Positions 23,397 to 34,314 of a stretch of 64,000 nucleotides of DNA are shown one piece after another. Source of the DNA: Pyrenopolyporus hunteri (Eukaryota; Ascomycota; Sordariomycetes; Xylariales; Hypoxylaceae); the NCBI GenBank assembly GCA_902806595.1, contig CADCXC010000037.1:2108001-2172000 (forward strand), given 5' to 3'. Every line of letters starts with the position of its first letter. The stretch's first letter is position 1. The notes under the pieces were generated by a model, which did not search any database, was not told the origin of the DNA, and saw nothing but the letters and a program-made list of their open reading frames with translations. The translations under genes were made by a program, and so were the position numbers.

Positions 23397-24795
23397 CGTG
23401 TCGTCTCGACGGAGTTAGGGACGGAAAAAAGGAAGAAGGACAGGACGAGGGCGAGGTGGGTGACGGGTCAATTGGGGGGAGTCCTTTTTTCAAAATGTTG
23501 ACGTCTCTCGAGAGGTGCTCGTCGGGAATTATTGGACGGGTCGTCGGGTGGCGCTAGCATTCACTTGCGATTATTTCGGACTCGCCCTGATTGGCCGTTG
23601 CTGGAAGAAGAAATGTTCAGAGCCTGATATCCGAGGCATGAGGGAAGGTTAACGTAGGTACCTGGGTACGTATCTTTATTGCGTAAGATCGATCAGTTCA
23701 AATATGAGTAATCACAATAGAGTCCATAGAGTCCTGCGCATGCATGCACCCATAGACGCTACGGTAGAACGCTTTGACCACGTTCGCAAGCCCTGGGCTT
23801 GGGGTACCTACTCCATTGATATGAAATTTTCGCAGCGGACCCGTTTCTTCTTTTTCTCTTCTTCCTTTCATCATCAAATTGTACATGAGCACACTTTATT
23901 GTAGGTGAGCTTGAGCGAGCTCCTGGTTTTTCCGGGTTGCTTGCTATAGTCGAGTCTTCCTCTATCTTGTGCTCTAGATCAAATTCTTGTACGCCGATTA
24001 TGGAAGCATGTGAGAGGTGTCAAGCCTCGAGGATCGTTGCCTCTTACCGCCGGTCGTCACATTTTCAACACGGCAATGCGAATGGGTTTCGGTGAGATCT
24101 GTCTTGGATGGCTTGGATGGGATATGAATGCTGCTTCTATAAGGAGGCTAAGGCGACCCCGTGGCGTTCGCTATCATATTCGATGGTCCGATGTCGTAAT
24201 CTCTAATAACCGTACTCTGCACCGCGATCGCAGGCCGTAGACGCGCGTCTAGCTCCCATCGTCTAGGTTAAATTATATAACAGCGCACCACCTGGCATTC
24301 TTCTATAGCGCGACGTAGATATAATCGCGTGTTAGCCCATTGACGGTCTTGGTAGCCATTCCCTCTCGATAACATACTTGACCTATCCTGATCCCGCTCG
24401 ACTTATAGGAGATTGGATATAGGCACCTTGCCTCTCCACAGTACGTGATGGGATCACAGTTACCCGCGAACTTTCCATGTAATATAAATAGACGCATTTT
24501 TCATCCTTCGAGATTCCGTAAAGGAGGAGATTTCGCAGAGAAAAAACATAAGCATATGCCTCGCCTGCGACCGTTGTTGCAGCTCCTTCAAAATCATATC
24601 TGAAGGCGCTCTATACGATATTCATCACTTAGATGTCCTCCATATAGTAGCCCATAGGTACTAGGCTTTTTGAATAGGTTGTCTACTTATAAGACTGGAC
24701 TGAGCCATTATTCCTGCTATCTTTGGGTGACTAGGATATAAAGTGTTATAATAGCACGTGCTCTCACCGCCTAGAAGATTAGTATCAGGCAACTT
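23397..24795. other. Intergenic stretch, no supported gene
   Basis: It holds the promoter side of the complex I gene. A TAGGTACCTGGGTACG repeat unit lies near 23654 and a pyrimidine-rich run at about 23838-23876. No coding frame resembles a known protein. Confidence 0.3.
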
Positions 24796-24885
24796 GGTTT
24801 GGTGGTCTAGTGGTATGATTCTCGCTTAGGGAAAACCTTTGCAATAGCATGCGAGAGGTCCCGGGTTCAATCCCCGGCCAAACCC
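24796..24885 (+). tRNA. tRNA-Pro (AGG) with 18-nt intron
   Basis: The sequence folds as a cloverleaf. The acceptor arm GGTTTGG pairs with CCAAACC, with discriminator C at 24885. The D-arm region is GTCTAGTGGTATGAT (box A). The anticodon stem is CTCGC/GCGAG, with loop TTAGGG followed by T. The T arm is CCGGG-TTCAATC-CCCGG (box B). Anticodon AGG lies at 24828-24830. The intron at 24832-24849 sits one base 3' of the anticodon, the standard position for nuclear tRNA introns, and yeast tRNA-Pro genes also carry introns there. Confidence 0.96.
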
Positions 24886-26076
24886 ATTACTTTTACTTAT
24901 CTCGACGTTTCTTATATTTTTTAACCCGCTCTTTTCATTCGCGATCGTGTATAACTACCACAGAGCCTTAATGTCTAATTCTGCGTAATTTTGCGTAAAT
25001 ATAGCATTTCTGAACATCCATTACTTCCGAGCGAATATTCACCTCAATGCCAGGTGAGAAGTTCCGGTATGCGTTCCGGGTGGATTTCTTAATTTGGCTG
25101 CCTCTGCTTGGAAGGAGTTGGTCATCGGGTTTTAATATTTTAATACATAGTTCGCGACCTCGTGTGTAAAACTTCTTTCCTTTATTTCGTCGGTCAACCA
25201 CACTCGTTCTATTTTTCTAGTTGAAAGGATACATGTGTCAATGCTTTATATATTCCTCGCGTCTTAATAAGCTCGTGTCTGACCTCTCCTAACTCTTCTT
25301 AGGAATGTATTGCGAAGTGCATTATTGATAAATCGCAACGTGATAACGGGATTCGCAGGGCATTCGCTGATGGGGGACGGGGTTGACACCCTCATTTCGG
25401 TAATGATCAGTTTGTAGCAGCATAAGTGGAACCTCTGCTGCTTCTGGGCTCAGCCCTGACCAGGGGTCGACGGCGCCCTACCGAAATGATGTAAGGCGCC
25501 GCGCCGCTTGGGGGTTAGGCAGGTAGAGAACGGATGCTTTGAAATTGATCTTGGTCAAACCGGTCAGCTGCGTACATAGGTTTTTTTTCTCTTCTTTTTT
25601 CTCTATCATATACGGGAACATAATGAGTATATTGAGACTATGTTGTATACGAAAATATCCTAATTATAGCACGAGATATTCATAGGCCGGCCCGAATCCG
25701 CATACACCATACATTCATGTGAATAATGTAAATGTAAACAAGAGCTCGCAGCCTAGGCAATGTCAGAAGACCTGGTTAAGCTGTCTCATGCGGGTTGGAG
25801 CCGAGCATTTCGAAGCCCCGGCACCCCGAATATTACTACCCCAATGCATCGTAGCGCATACCGTCGATGGCACCATTAAGGGGCGACTACATATAAAAGG
25901 TCTCACCAGTCCTCCAGAGTTAAAATCTCGCGATGTGCTGCTCTTATTAATACGCGCAAGCGAGTCGTTCGTTACCAGACCCAGGTCCATACCTCCTAAT
26001 AAGACTAGTTAGGGTTTCCTAACACTACGTTCGTTTACTCACTACCGATAATAATAATAATATTAACAACGACAAC
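24886..26076. other. Intergenic stretch, no supported gene
   Basis: It runs from the tRNA to the GPI-protein gene. GC-rich GGCGCC motifs near 25470-25505 form a short imperfect inverted repeat, and a T/C run lies near 25580-25605. A small open frame at 25719-26012 has no recognisable similarity or codon bias. Confidence 0.3.
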
Positions 26077-26787
26077 ATGTATACTAATCGAGCTATCGTC
26101 TTTGCGGCTCTTGCTGCTGGCGCCTCCGCCCAACTCCCGAACCTCCTACCGCGCCAGACCGAGAGCGCGACCGACTTGCCGACATCGACAGAATTCTCAC
26201 CAGAATGCATCACCAGCGCCGATGCGTTTTCTAATGACTTCCCCACCCCTGGGCCGGCTCTCGCAGATGCGCTATCTGAGTCTGGCGTACTAAGTGAAGA
26301 CGGACCTGGCGCAACCGGCGTGGCAGGTTTATGTCGCTTCGCGTCGGTCCTCCCCGAGGACCAGCGTCCGGCCTACTCGTCCTACATCGTGGATATCTAC
26401 TCGTACATGTCTGAGCAGTCGTCCAACATGGTCTGGATGGCTTCCAGTTGCAACGAGATTTTGGGCGCGCCCGCACAGGTCATCACAAGCGAGCTTCACC
26501 AGCTCCTCTCTCAGTACTCCGAATTCTCCGTCGTCGGCTGCGGTCCCACGACGTCGGCATCTTCCAGCGTAGCTACTACCACCGTTTCTGACAACTCGGC
26601 CTCTCAGACTACGACTGCTACCGAAGCTAGCAACACCTCGGCCTCCTCCACGGGCTCCTCTACGGGCTCTCAAACTAGTGGAGCCCCGACGGCGATCCCG
26701 ACTAATAACGCTGGTCAGAGGCAGACTGGAATGATCGCTGCTGCCGCTGTTGCTGCGGGCTTTGTCGGTGCTGCCGTGATGCTATAA
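26077..26787 (+). CDS. Secreted GPI-anchored cell-surface protein, four cysteines
   Basis: This single-exon gene of 236 residues starts with a clear signal peptide (IVFAALAAGASAQ, cleavage expected after AQ). A compact domain of about 130 residues contains four Cys (in PECITSAD, GLCRFAS, SSCNEIL and VGCGP), probably two disulfides. A Ser/Thr-rich stalk of about 55 residues follows, then a C-terminal hydrophobic segment (MIAAAAVAAGFVGAAVML), as expected for a GPI-attachment signal. The layout resembles the fungal 'infection structure specific' or cell-wall protein families, but no catalytic motif is visible and I assign no activity. The ATG follows an A-rich context (ACAACATG). It is transcribed towards the FAD monooxygenase, which ends 330 bp away. 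Confidence 0.85.
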   Translation: MYTNRAIVFAALAAGASAQLPNLLPRQTESATDLPTSTEFSPECITSADAFSNDFPTPGPALADALSESGVLSEDGPGATGVAGLCRFASVLPEDQRPAYSSYIVDIYSYMSEQSSNMVWMASSCNEILGAPAQVITSELHQLLSQYSEFSVVGCGPTTSASSSVATTTVSDNSASQTTTATEASNTSASSTGSSTGSQTSGAPTAIPTNNAGQRQTGMIAAAAVAAGFVGAAVML

Positions 26788-27116
26788 GAGGCGCTCCGTA
26801 TCCGAAACAGTATCCATATAATAATACAACGAATCTCGCGCCTTACCTCATGTGGTTTTCTTTCCTCGGCTTGTCATTGTGCTTTTGAGCTTCAAGGCCT
26901 TCCATTTAGGAGAACGTCGGAGTAACCTAAACGCTTGTCGTGCTATTGCGCAAATCTTATATCTACTTGGCGGTAGTGTATGGAAGGATAGAGGCATATC
27001 TTATATATCAAGTTCATGTTTTAGATACGTACGAAGTGACTGTAAGTCTGACTCCTCTAACTCCTATATAAAATAAGCCTAGTTGGGCTTTGGTAACCCC
27101 TTAATCCGGTAACCTT
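26788..27116. other. Convergent intergenic region
   Basis: It should contain the 3' ends of the GPI-protein and FAD-monooxygenase transcripts. Nothing else is recognised. Confidence 0.3.
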
Positions 27117-28307
27117 TCACACATCAACTTCGCTATACTCAGTCCACTCTTTCCCACTCCAATATTTCTGACTATTCTTGAGAGAGTACTCGATTTTCTC
27201 CTTTGCTCTTGCTTCCATCCTTGCCTCAAACTCCTTGATGCTATTCTTCGCAATACCTTCTTCAGCGACTGTTCGAGCGAGATCAGCTGCATCCCTAACG
27301 GCCGTATCACCACCTGCTCCACCCATGGGGCTCATTGCGTGTGCTGCGTCGCCGATGAGTGTGACTCGGCTAGTTTGACCAGTCGAGTCGAGCTCAATAT
27401 TCGGCTTACTTGATAATATGGGGACACATGCGGATAGATCGAGCGCGGCGGAATCAAACAACAGTTTCAGAGCAGGGTGCCAGGTTTCAGTCGCCCGGTC
27501 TAGAAATTGCCGCTTTTCCGATGCCGTCTTGGGGAGGACTTCTGTGTATTGAAAGGGCGCCGTAGAAACGCACCAATATATGTAATCAGAAAGATCAGGA
27601 AGCCGACCCTTCGACTCTTGCTGTATGCTTTTCGACCATATCATCGGTTCGGCGATGGCCTGGACGATCGCTTCTTTATCCATGTACATGCACCAGCTGA
27701 TTAGATCTTCCGGCACGCTTTTCTTTAGCTCTTCCGTTAACGGGGTCCGGCCCCATAGGATCCAGCGGTCCACATCGAGTAGCTTACGGTTTGGCTGAAG
27801 CTGTTTCCGCACACGGCTCCTGATACCGTCTGCACCAACAAGTAGCTGTCCGCGAGCCGTCGAACCATCAGTGAATTTAACTTCGACTTGCTCGCCGGTA
27901 ACCTCGTAAGATACGAACTCCTTCTCGTACTCAACCGCGTCTTCGATATCCAGCGTCATTAACATCCGGATCCACGTCCTATCTACCGGCATTGAATTTG
28001 GGCCTGCGGGAGTCGGTGGCGGAAACTCGAGCTTTTTTACGTCTATATATCGCGCCTCAAAGCGCCGACCATCGGTCGCGGTGCGTCTGAGCAGGTCTTG
28101 AAGCTGCGGGGATAGAACGCTATTAAGAGCGGTTATGCCGTCTTTCGAGATCCGGAAACGATGGCCCTGCGAAATGTGTGACCGTGGGTAGCGCTCAAAA
28201 AGGCGGAACGGAATCGACCGAAGACGAAGGCCTTGTGCTAGCGCAAGACCGGCGATGCCGGCGCCGATGATTAAAACGGGCGGTTTTGGTCCGTCATTGT
28301 TCGCCAT
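27117..28307 (-). CDS. FAD-dependent aromatic monooxygenase (salicylate/PHBH-like)
   Basis: This is a single-component flavoprotein hydroxylase of class A: NAD(P)H reduces FAD and a C4a-hydroperoxide hydroxylates the substrate, usually aromatic or polyketide-like. The single exon encodes 396 residues from a clean ATG. The Rossmann motif VLIIGAGIAGLALAQGL lies at about 11-27, followed by the RLFERYPR strand end. The DG motif is LLVGADGIRSRVR (about 155), and the second FAD motif is TLIGDAAHAMSPMGGAGGDTAVRDA (about 318-342). All three class motifs are intact. The C-terminal stretch is helical and charged, with no thioredoxin-like domain. Its neighbours do not include a polyketide or peptide synthase, so it looks like a stand-alone catabolic or detoxifying gene. 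The substrate is unknown. Confidence 0.9.
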   Translation of the reverse strand: MANNDGPKPPVLIIGAGIAGLALAQGLRLRSIPFRLFERYPRSHISQGHRFRISKDGITALNSVLSPQLQDLLRRTATDGRRFEARYIDVKKLEFPPPTPAGPNSMPVDRTWIRMLMTLDIEDAVEYEKEFVSYEVTGEQVEVKFTDGSTARGQLLVGADGIRSRVRKQLQPNRKLLDVDRWILWGRTPLTEELKKSVPEDLISWCMYMDKEAIVQAIAEPMIWSKSIQQESKGRLPDLSDYIYWCVSTAPFQYTEVLPKTASEKRQFLDRATETWHPALKLLFDSAALDLSACVPILSSKPNIELDSTGQTSRVTLIGDAAHAMSPMGGAGGDTAVRDAADLARTVAEEGIAKNSIKEFEARMEARAKEKIEYSLKNSQKYWSGKEWTEYSEVDV

Positions 28308-28900
28308 TGCTATATATGTAACCGGGATGTTAGGGGGAACGAGAGTTCTACGTTGGGCAGCCGGCAGCCCCGAAATTCTAGCTATATCCCAATCGAGGTA
28401 GCTCTCTAGCCGGATACATTAAATACCCCAAGTCATAGATATAACATAAGGAAATGTTATAAGTTATATAATATAAATGAAATATCGGGCGTGTTGGTAC
28501 ATTCTTGCCTCGAGCGTGGGACTTCTATGGGTGGGTTTAAGTGCTGATTGGGCTGAGGTGTTAGAATCCTTTTTGTTCTAGCTTGGACGGCGAGTCGGAT
28601 GTGCCTCGTATCCTGATACGGCCGTGATATTCCCGTTACCTAGTGGTGATTCTCCTTTTCCATAATATTGCTGGTGCTACGTTATTCAACCCGTTTCAAC
28701 TCGGTTGTTGGCTACGAAATATTGGTACTCGCCGTGGGTTAGGCGGGTTATTTTTCAGATTGTTGGCTTCATACTATGGTACATTCTATTAATCGTAACT
28801 TTCTCTTATAAGTTAGGCTACAGACATAAGCGTTATCAAGAGGAATATCATTTCCTCACCTAAGTTAGAGAGGCGTTTGAAGTATCTATTAACCCCCCTT
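28308..28900. other. Intergenic stretch, AT-rich
   Basis: It holds the promoter of the FAD monooxygenase and the 3' flank of the acid phosphatase. An AT-rich segment of about 60 bp lies at 28430-28490. No gene is supported. Confidence 0.3.
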
Positions 28901-30480
28901 TCACTGAACAACAAATTGCTGTTTGTGCGACTTATATAAGACGGAAGTATCCAACACTTCGCCAGTTTCGGACCTGATGAAATCAACTTGCAGATTATTG
29001 ACATCTAAAAAGCTTATCTTGGCGTAGCTGAAGTCGTCGGCGTATGCGAAAGAGTTAAATGAGACGTTACTCCCCACCGCGCTGAGGCCCTCGATATTCC
29101 CCGCGCCACCTGCGACGATGTACATAGGGGCTGCGGGATCGTTCATACCCTTAGGGTCCGCTGTGTTGTTATAGACAGGTTGGAACCTTTGGGAATTGTG
29201 GACATGTCCGAAGATAGCCAGGTCGACGCCGTACTTGTAAAGCAGCGGCTCGAAGGCATTTTGGCACGGCGTGCAGCCGGAACCTCCGGTTGTGTACCAT
29301 GGTCTGTGGCCCCCGGTTACGAGCCACGGTGTTACGGTACGGTCGACGGAGGCGAGGTCCGCCTCGAGAAATTCGAGCTGCTGGTCAGGAACCCCGAAAG
29401 GACCGCTGTTGAGCCCCGCAGAGCCTCCTATTCCATCCGGTGCGTCGTCAAAGTCCGTCTCTGTGTTGAGCATGACAAAGTGAAGCATGCCGTACTCGAA
29501 GGAGTACCAGAATGGGGGGTTAGCCAGAAGCTGCGCCTTATTAGCGTTGACCTTGGCGGCTTCGACCGCCGAAGTGGACGGGAATGCTGTCGACATTGTT
29601 TCCCCAAACCGAGTCATGAAGTCAGTGAAGTTCTTCTGTCCCTCGGGACATAATCCCGTGGTGTAAGGGATCTCCTGGCAGGCAGCTTCATGATTCCCGG
29701 GACTGGCCATGTATGCCTTGCGGCCGGATATCGGCGAGAGTTGGTCGTAGAATTGCTCGAGAATAGCTTGGAAAGCGTCTTCGCCATCGAAGATATTTTT
29801 AGGCTTCAACAACCAATCATCAGCATAGGCAAAGTCTCCGGGATGTACGATGAACTCGTAGTCATCGACTGTATTAGCTAGCTGGCTAATGGTTGTATGA
29901 TTCAACGACGGGTCAATACTCGGAATCGTATCTCTCTTGGTTTCGTCCATTTGGATGGTGTACCCATCAGCACCATAGACGCCCAGGTCTATTACAGCAT
30001 TCATAGCGAACGGGGTAGTATCACCGGCGACACGTGGGCTGAAGAAGTGCTCGACGCTAGAATTCGTCGACACTATCTTATAATAATACGTAGTAGCCGG
30101 CGATAGACCCGTAAGGGTGACCGCGTTGGAATAAGTGCGTGAGGATTCATAGGTTACCGAAGAGCTTGAACAGGCCTCAGATGTGAGTGCGTCACTAGAC
30201 GTACCATATTGGACGCAGGGCTGATCTATTTTCTGGTAGGTGTTCCAACCGACAGAGATGGCTGATGTATATAGCGTTATATTAGCAAAACATATGGCAG
30301 CGGTCCCCGCATAGCATGCGCAGCTTATCCTGACGTGAACTCACCGTTGGGGCCGTTGATGGCGAGACGCTGCTGAAATGGAGTTGTTAAATCAGCTGGT
30401 TTCGGTGGATAACTAGCCGCAGCAATCACACAAGAAGCCAGGAGCGGCAACCTCTTCGCAAGCACGTGTAGGTTCACCAT
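28901..30480 (-). CDS. Secreted purple acid phosphatase (metallophosphoesterase)
   Basis: This is a dinuclear-metal phosphomonoesterase, probably exported or vacuolar and used for phosphate acquisition. Two exons (30345-30480 and 28901-30261) around an 83-nt intron (30262-30344) give 498 residues. The N terminus has a signal-like hydrophobic segment (LPLLASCVIAAASYP). A fibronectin-like N-terminal domain (AISVGWNTYQK to LSPATTYYYKI) precedes the catalytic domain. All five ligand blocks are visible: DLGVYG, HPGDFAYADDW, PGNHEAAC, VTGGHRPWY and FGHVHNSQRF. Several Asn-x-Ser/Thr sites (NSS, NHT, NFT, NNT, NVS) fit a glycosylated extracellular enzyme. Its promoter side faces an open intergenic region of about 1.1 kb. 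Regulation by phosphate is likely for the family but not shown here. Confidence 0.92.
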
Positions 30481-31596
30481 TGTGCGAATTCGCGATAGTA
30501 GTGATAAACAAAGTAAACTTAAGACTTACACCGTTACCTAGTTACTTAGGGACAACCTATGAATACCTAGAGTATTTATAATCCGCTCGTTATATATGGC
30601 TCGTAGATATGAGGTCACCTGCAGTATCAGCTGCATTTTGGATTGGAGTTCTTAGTAGTGCATCGAGAGGTTGCGTCCGCAGCTCGTGGGTTGGACGATT
30701 GGTCGAGAAGATAGTTCAGCTTGCGGATATGCGGTCTAATAACAGACCGGGAACAAGGTCGTGGAGTGTACCGGCATTGCCATGCCGGGAGGGTTACCTA
30801 AATAAGAAGGCCCTTTTCTTCATGAAACCTGGCTGTGAATTATTGCCGTGGGTTATAATGGTAGTGTATCTCTGTGGCTTGTGTTGACTGTGATTCATCA
30901 ATCACAAGAGTCTAGGAGAGAGGGTGTGTCTTACTTACTGAGGGCATCTCCCATCTAGACTTAGTATTTAAGACAAGTATAGGATTTGGCACAACTAGTG
31001 TAGCCATTTATTTCCTTTCGAGTATAGCTTTGGATTTCTCTGCATCGACTTACTCCGGTTTATCAGCTACGGGTTGATGGGTTGCGAAGACTAGGGTGCT
31101 AGGAAAGAGGTCGAAATAGCTAGTCGGATTGCATCCATGGAGGGTCCAATCACTGAAGATAAAGGACATATGGTGCTGTATGGCGCTATAGCAGTAGCGG
31201 GATTTAGCGTATACCTTGCTATAATCATACTCACCAGTTCGGTAAACCAGATTGCATACAGCAGCTTAGGTACCTACAAATATGGTGAGATTCGCTGTGA
31301 TTTAGAGGTACCCATTATAAATACCAGTCCAATGGTGCGTTACGCGCTAAAACACCACATAATTACAGCGCCTTGCGCCCTATATATACCTTGATCACCC
31401 CCACGTTTTGCGATAGGCTCGACGTAGGCTAATTCATTTAGGGCCTCTAGGGCCTCTAGTTCCTATAATAAGACGTTGCCCCTATCTAGTTCCAAACCCC
31501 TATTCCCCCCAACGCCTCATTTGCGAGTCTAGGTTTACAAGAGTAGAGATGTTAGATATTATCATATACACCCTAGTGCGCCTGTCTCCCCTTATT
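30481..31596. other. Intergenic stretch, no supported gene
   Basis: It separates the acid phosphatase from the MBL-fold gene. A short direct repeat (GGGCCTCTA twice) lies at about 31440-31458, and a TTAGGTACCTAC unit near 31266. A 92-codon frame at 30609 has no recognisable similarity and was not called. Confidence 0.3.
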
Positions 31597-32634
31597 TTAT
31601 ACGAGTTCATATTTCGTGCCTCCAGATATAGGGACCATGCACCCGGGCATCTCTTTCTCAATTGTGACTTTGAATCTCCAGCCCGTGCAATGGCCCGGCA
31701 TCAGAAACTCAGGCTTCAAGGCTTTCAGATCTTCCATGGACTGCTTCAACTTCTCCGGCCCGCCATCGGCCAAATGATACCCGCCTACAATCGTATATAA
31801 TGGGACACCGCCGCCTAATTCGATAGCGTGTCGCGCGACGTTGACCACGCCGGCGTGGCTGCAGCCGGTGAAAACAACGAGCCCTCTGCCTTTGAGGTTG
31901 CACATAACCAGGCGTTCGTCCATGATTAACTCGTCTTCCTCCCATTGCCCCTCGGCGTTAAGCCGGATGCCGCCACGGATACCGCCTTCGTACGGCGTGA
32001 CTCGCGGAATAGATCCGGAGACTAGGAACGTGCTATCAAGCGCTGTATGCACCTCGTCACTCTTAAATACCGTAGCGCCCGCCTCCTCAACCTCAGCAAA
32101 CGTCGGGTCCGGTTCCAGGGAAATCGGTTGCGCGGCCATCAGGCCCCTAAACTGCGGTCTGTCGGGATGCAGATCCACCACCACACTCTCGGCATTCTCC
32201 GAGCCCTTCTTAGCCGCTTCAATCATCCGGATCGCGCTGAGCATTCCGCCCGAGTGATCGCGATGCCAGTGGGACAGCACGATTCTTTCGATCTTGCTCG
32301 GATCCAGCCCTAGTCTCTTCACATTCTTCTCCCACGCCTCTTCTTCCGGCCCGGCATCGAATAGGAGGCTGTGCGACTTGCCGTCTTTGGTAACCGTTAT
32401 GAGCAAAGATAGGCCGTGGGCACCGCAACAGATTGAGTCCATCCTCATCTCCAACTTGGCACCGCCGCGCTCGTCGCCGCTGGGGATCGGCTGCAGCGGA
32501 ATGCCCATAAAGGAGGGAGGGTGTTTGACGGCTGGGTGCGGCGAAGGTGAGATATGGTCCATTTCGTCGTTGACTATTGCTTGGATGGTCAAGCTGTCCA
32601 CCTCGGCTAACTTTAAACTTGCAGGAGTGGCCAT
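31597..32634 (-). CDS. Metallo-beta-lactamase-fold hydrolase (7,8-dihydropterin-synthase-like)
   Basis: This is an intracellular MBL-fold enzyme of 345 residues, single exon. The zinc motif HxHxDH is present as LSHWHRDHSGG (about 130-140), preceded by LLFDAGPEEE. Further ligands fit GCSHAGVVN (about 252), GGYHLADG and MPGHCTGWR near the end. This arrangement matches the group related to archaeal 'dihydropterin-6-methyl-4-aminobenzene-phosphate synthase', whose fungal members have no settled function. The ATG giving MATPASLKLAEV was used; the open frame extends 25 codons further upstream without an ATG. The gene sits in a run of four minus-strand accessory genes, but overlap or operon-like coupling is absent. 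Confidence 0.87.
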   Translation of the reverse strand: MATPASLKLAEVDSLTIQAIVNDEMDHISPSPHPAVKHPPSFMGIPLQPIPSGDERGGAKLEMRMDSICCGAHGLSLLITVTKDGKSHSLLFDAGPEEEAWEKNVKRLGLDPSKIERIVLSHWHRDHSGGMLSAIRMIEAAKKGSENAESVVVDLHPDRPQFRGLMAAQPISLEPDPTFAEVEEAGATVFKSDEVHTALDSTFLVSGSIPRVTPYEGGIRGGIRLNAEGQWEEDELIMDERLVMCNLKGRGLVVFTGCSHAGVVNVARHAIELGGGVPLYTIVGGYHLADGGPEKLKQSMEDLKALKPEFLMPGHCTGWRFKVTIEKEMPGCMVPISGGTKYELV

Positions 32635-33449
32635 GTTGAAAAGCCTCTTGCTGGTTGCTGAGTAGGTGGTTATGCTAGTTTTATACGGAGTCGCTCGATA
32701 CGCGCTCAAGGATAGCGTCTGTGGAATGCGAAGGATAGATCTGAATTTATTGAGTTAGTCGATGGTAGGTATCGTGGTCGACTGCTTGGAGATCGCGAAT
32801 ATATATACAGAACCTAGCTCTCACCGATGTCTTGGGCACGTATCCTAACGGCAACCATTATATCATCGCTTATTGTGCTCGCCGATTACCCAAGAAACCG
32901 TAGGATTTTAAAGACTGGGGTGAACTCGTATAGGGGAATTTAGCGTGCCTATATTGTGGAATTCGCTCCGTTCTGTCTTTGTCAGACACCCTAGAATCAT
33001 GGATAGCCGTCTAGTTCGTCTAGGCATTAATAACCCGAGCCCCGGGGCTCGGCAGTAGGCAACTGGCCGTATAACCCCCGTACTGTATCGTACAATACAT
33101 GCCCGACCGAATTCAGTGATGTATTCAAGACGCCGGTTTTCTGAGTCCCGAATGGCATTTGTGTAACCTTAGCATATCCTATTCCGACGTCGCGCGTATG
33201 CTCTTGGATTATATGTACCGTACTAATCGCTGGCGGTTGTATAATTAAGAGTTAAAATCAATGTAATTTACTTTCAATGCAATGCATATGAGGAGAATGG
33301 AGTTTTATTTTATATATTTACATTTTGGCATGACCCCTCTTTGAAGTCTTTTTCAAATCTTGCGTTGAATGGTCTTCAAGTTTGAGTGCCTTAGGCTAGG
33401 TGTCATCCTTGCCTACCCCTCAAGACCAACGTCCATCGCGTAGGACAGT
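32635..33449. other. Intergenic stretch, no supported gene
   Basis: It carries the promoter of the MBL-fold gene and the 3' flank of the DUF1264 gene. The part around 33230-33310 is AT-rich. No coding frame is supported. Confidence 0.3.
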
Positions 33450-34314
33450 TTACTTTATATCATGGGGAGGGAAAGTTGTGTTCGCAGTCTCGTTAACTAT
33501 GCCCAATGATAAAACATACCCATACTTCCAGCTGTCTGCCCCGTACGCAACTGGCGGTGCTGGAATATCACATCGGGACTGCCTGATTTCGGTAGTGTTA
33601 AGCCCGAAGAGTTCATCTCGTTTGGTAACGAAATCGGGGGTGATCTGGTCGTTCCCAGTATAGCCCATGACAAGCTCTGGAATACCGATTGGATATGATG
33701 AATTTTGTTGGTCGAATCGCCAAGTGTGGAAGGTCTTGCCGTAGGTTCCAACCACTATGAGATTGATAGTCAGTTATCACAATGATCTCAGTGAAACTCA
33801 AGTAAGGAACTTATAGTTGAGGAATGGGAGAAGGGAGAGTAGTAAAAAGGCCAGGGAGTACGTACAGACATCCTTCATAATGGTGTGGTCCACGGAGCTT
33901 GGTATCCCGGGTTCGGTGAGGAAACCACTGGTAACTTCGTAGACATGGCTATGCCAAAGTTGGCGCTCTTCCATTGAATTAGTAACCCACCAATGATTTG
34001 AACACGTCAGGATTCTCACCTTCGTAGTCTAGTGTCTCAAAGGCATCTCCAGTTATAATATACTCGATACCCGCTAGGCGTGCGGGGCTCGTAGCAGTGT
34101 TGTAGACAGCACATTGCAGGATATCGTCAGCAATGATAACACAAAAGTGATTAGCGGAAATCTCCCAGTCACTGTGCCCCGAAACAAAATGGAAGCCATT
34201 TAGGAATAAAACGGTGCCTTCAGCACCATAATGTCCGAAAGGAAGTGCTGCCAATGGGCCTAGGGGGAAAGCCAGCACCGTAAAGAGTGCGAAAAGGGGC
34301 TGACGGAAATGCAT
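33450..34314 (-). CDS. Secreted DUF1264 (oil-body-associated-protein-like) protein
   Basis: Three exons (34020-34314, 33866-33967, 33450-33754) with introns 33968-34019 and 33755-33865 give 233 residues. The conserved DUF1264 blocks are all present: HFCVIIADDILQCAVYN, GIEYIITGDAFETLD, LWHSHVYEVTSGFLTEPG, TYGKTFHTWRFDQ and ELVMGYTG. The family is found in plant oil bodies, bacteria and fungi, and its biochemical role is not settled. Here the protein opens with a typical signal peptide (LFALFTVLAFPLGPLAALP), so it is probably exported, which is unusual for the plant members. A tail of about 30 residues with N-x-T sites follows the domain. The exon structure is supported by the family match across both junctions. 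Confidence 0.87.

Noticed and set aside
25719..26012. 97-codon frame before the GPI-protein gene
   Set aside because: No domain, no conservation cue, and an antisense frame of similar length overlaps it.
30609..30887. 92-codon plus-strand frame
   Set aside because: No similarity, unusual composition, and located in the promoter region of the acid phosphatase.
27117..34314. Secondary-metabolite cluster around the FAD monooxygenase
   Set aside because: No polyketide synthase, peptide synthetase, terpene cyclase or pathway regulator is present in the window.
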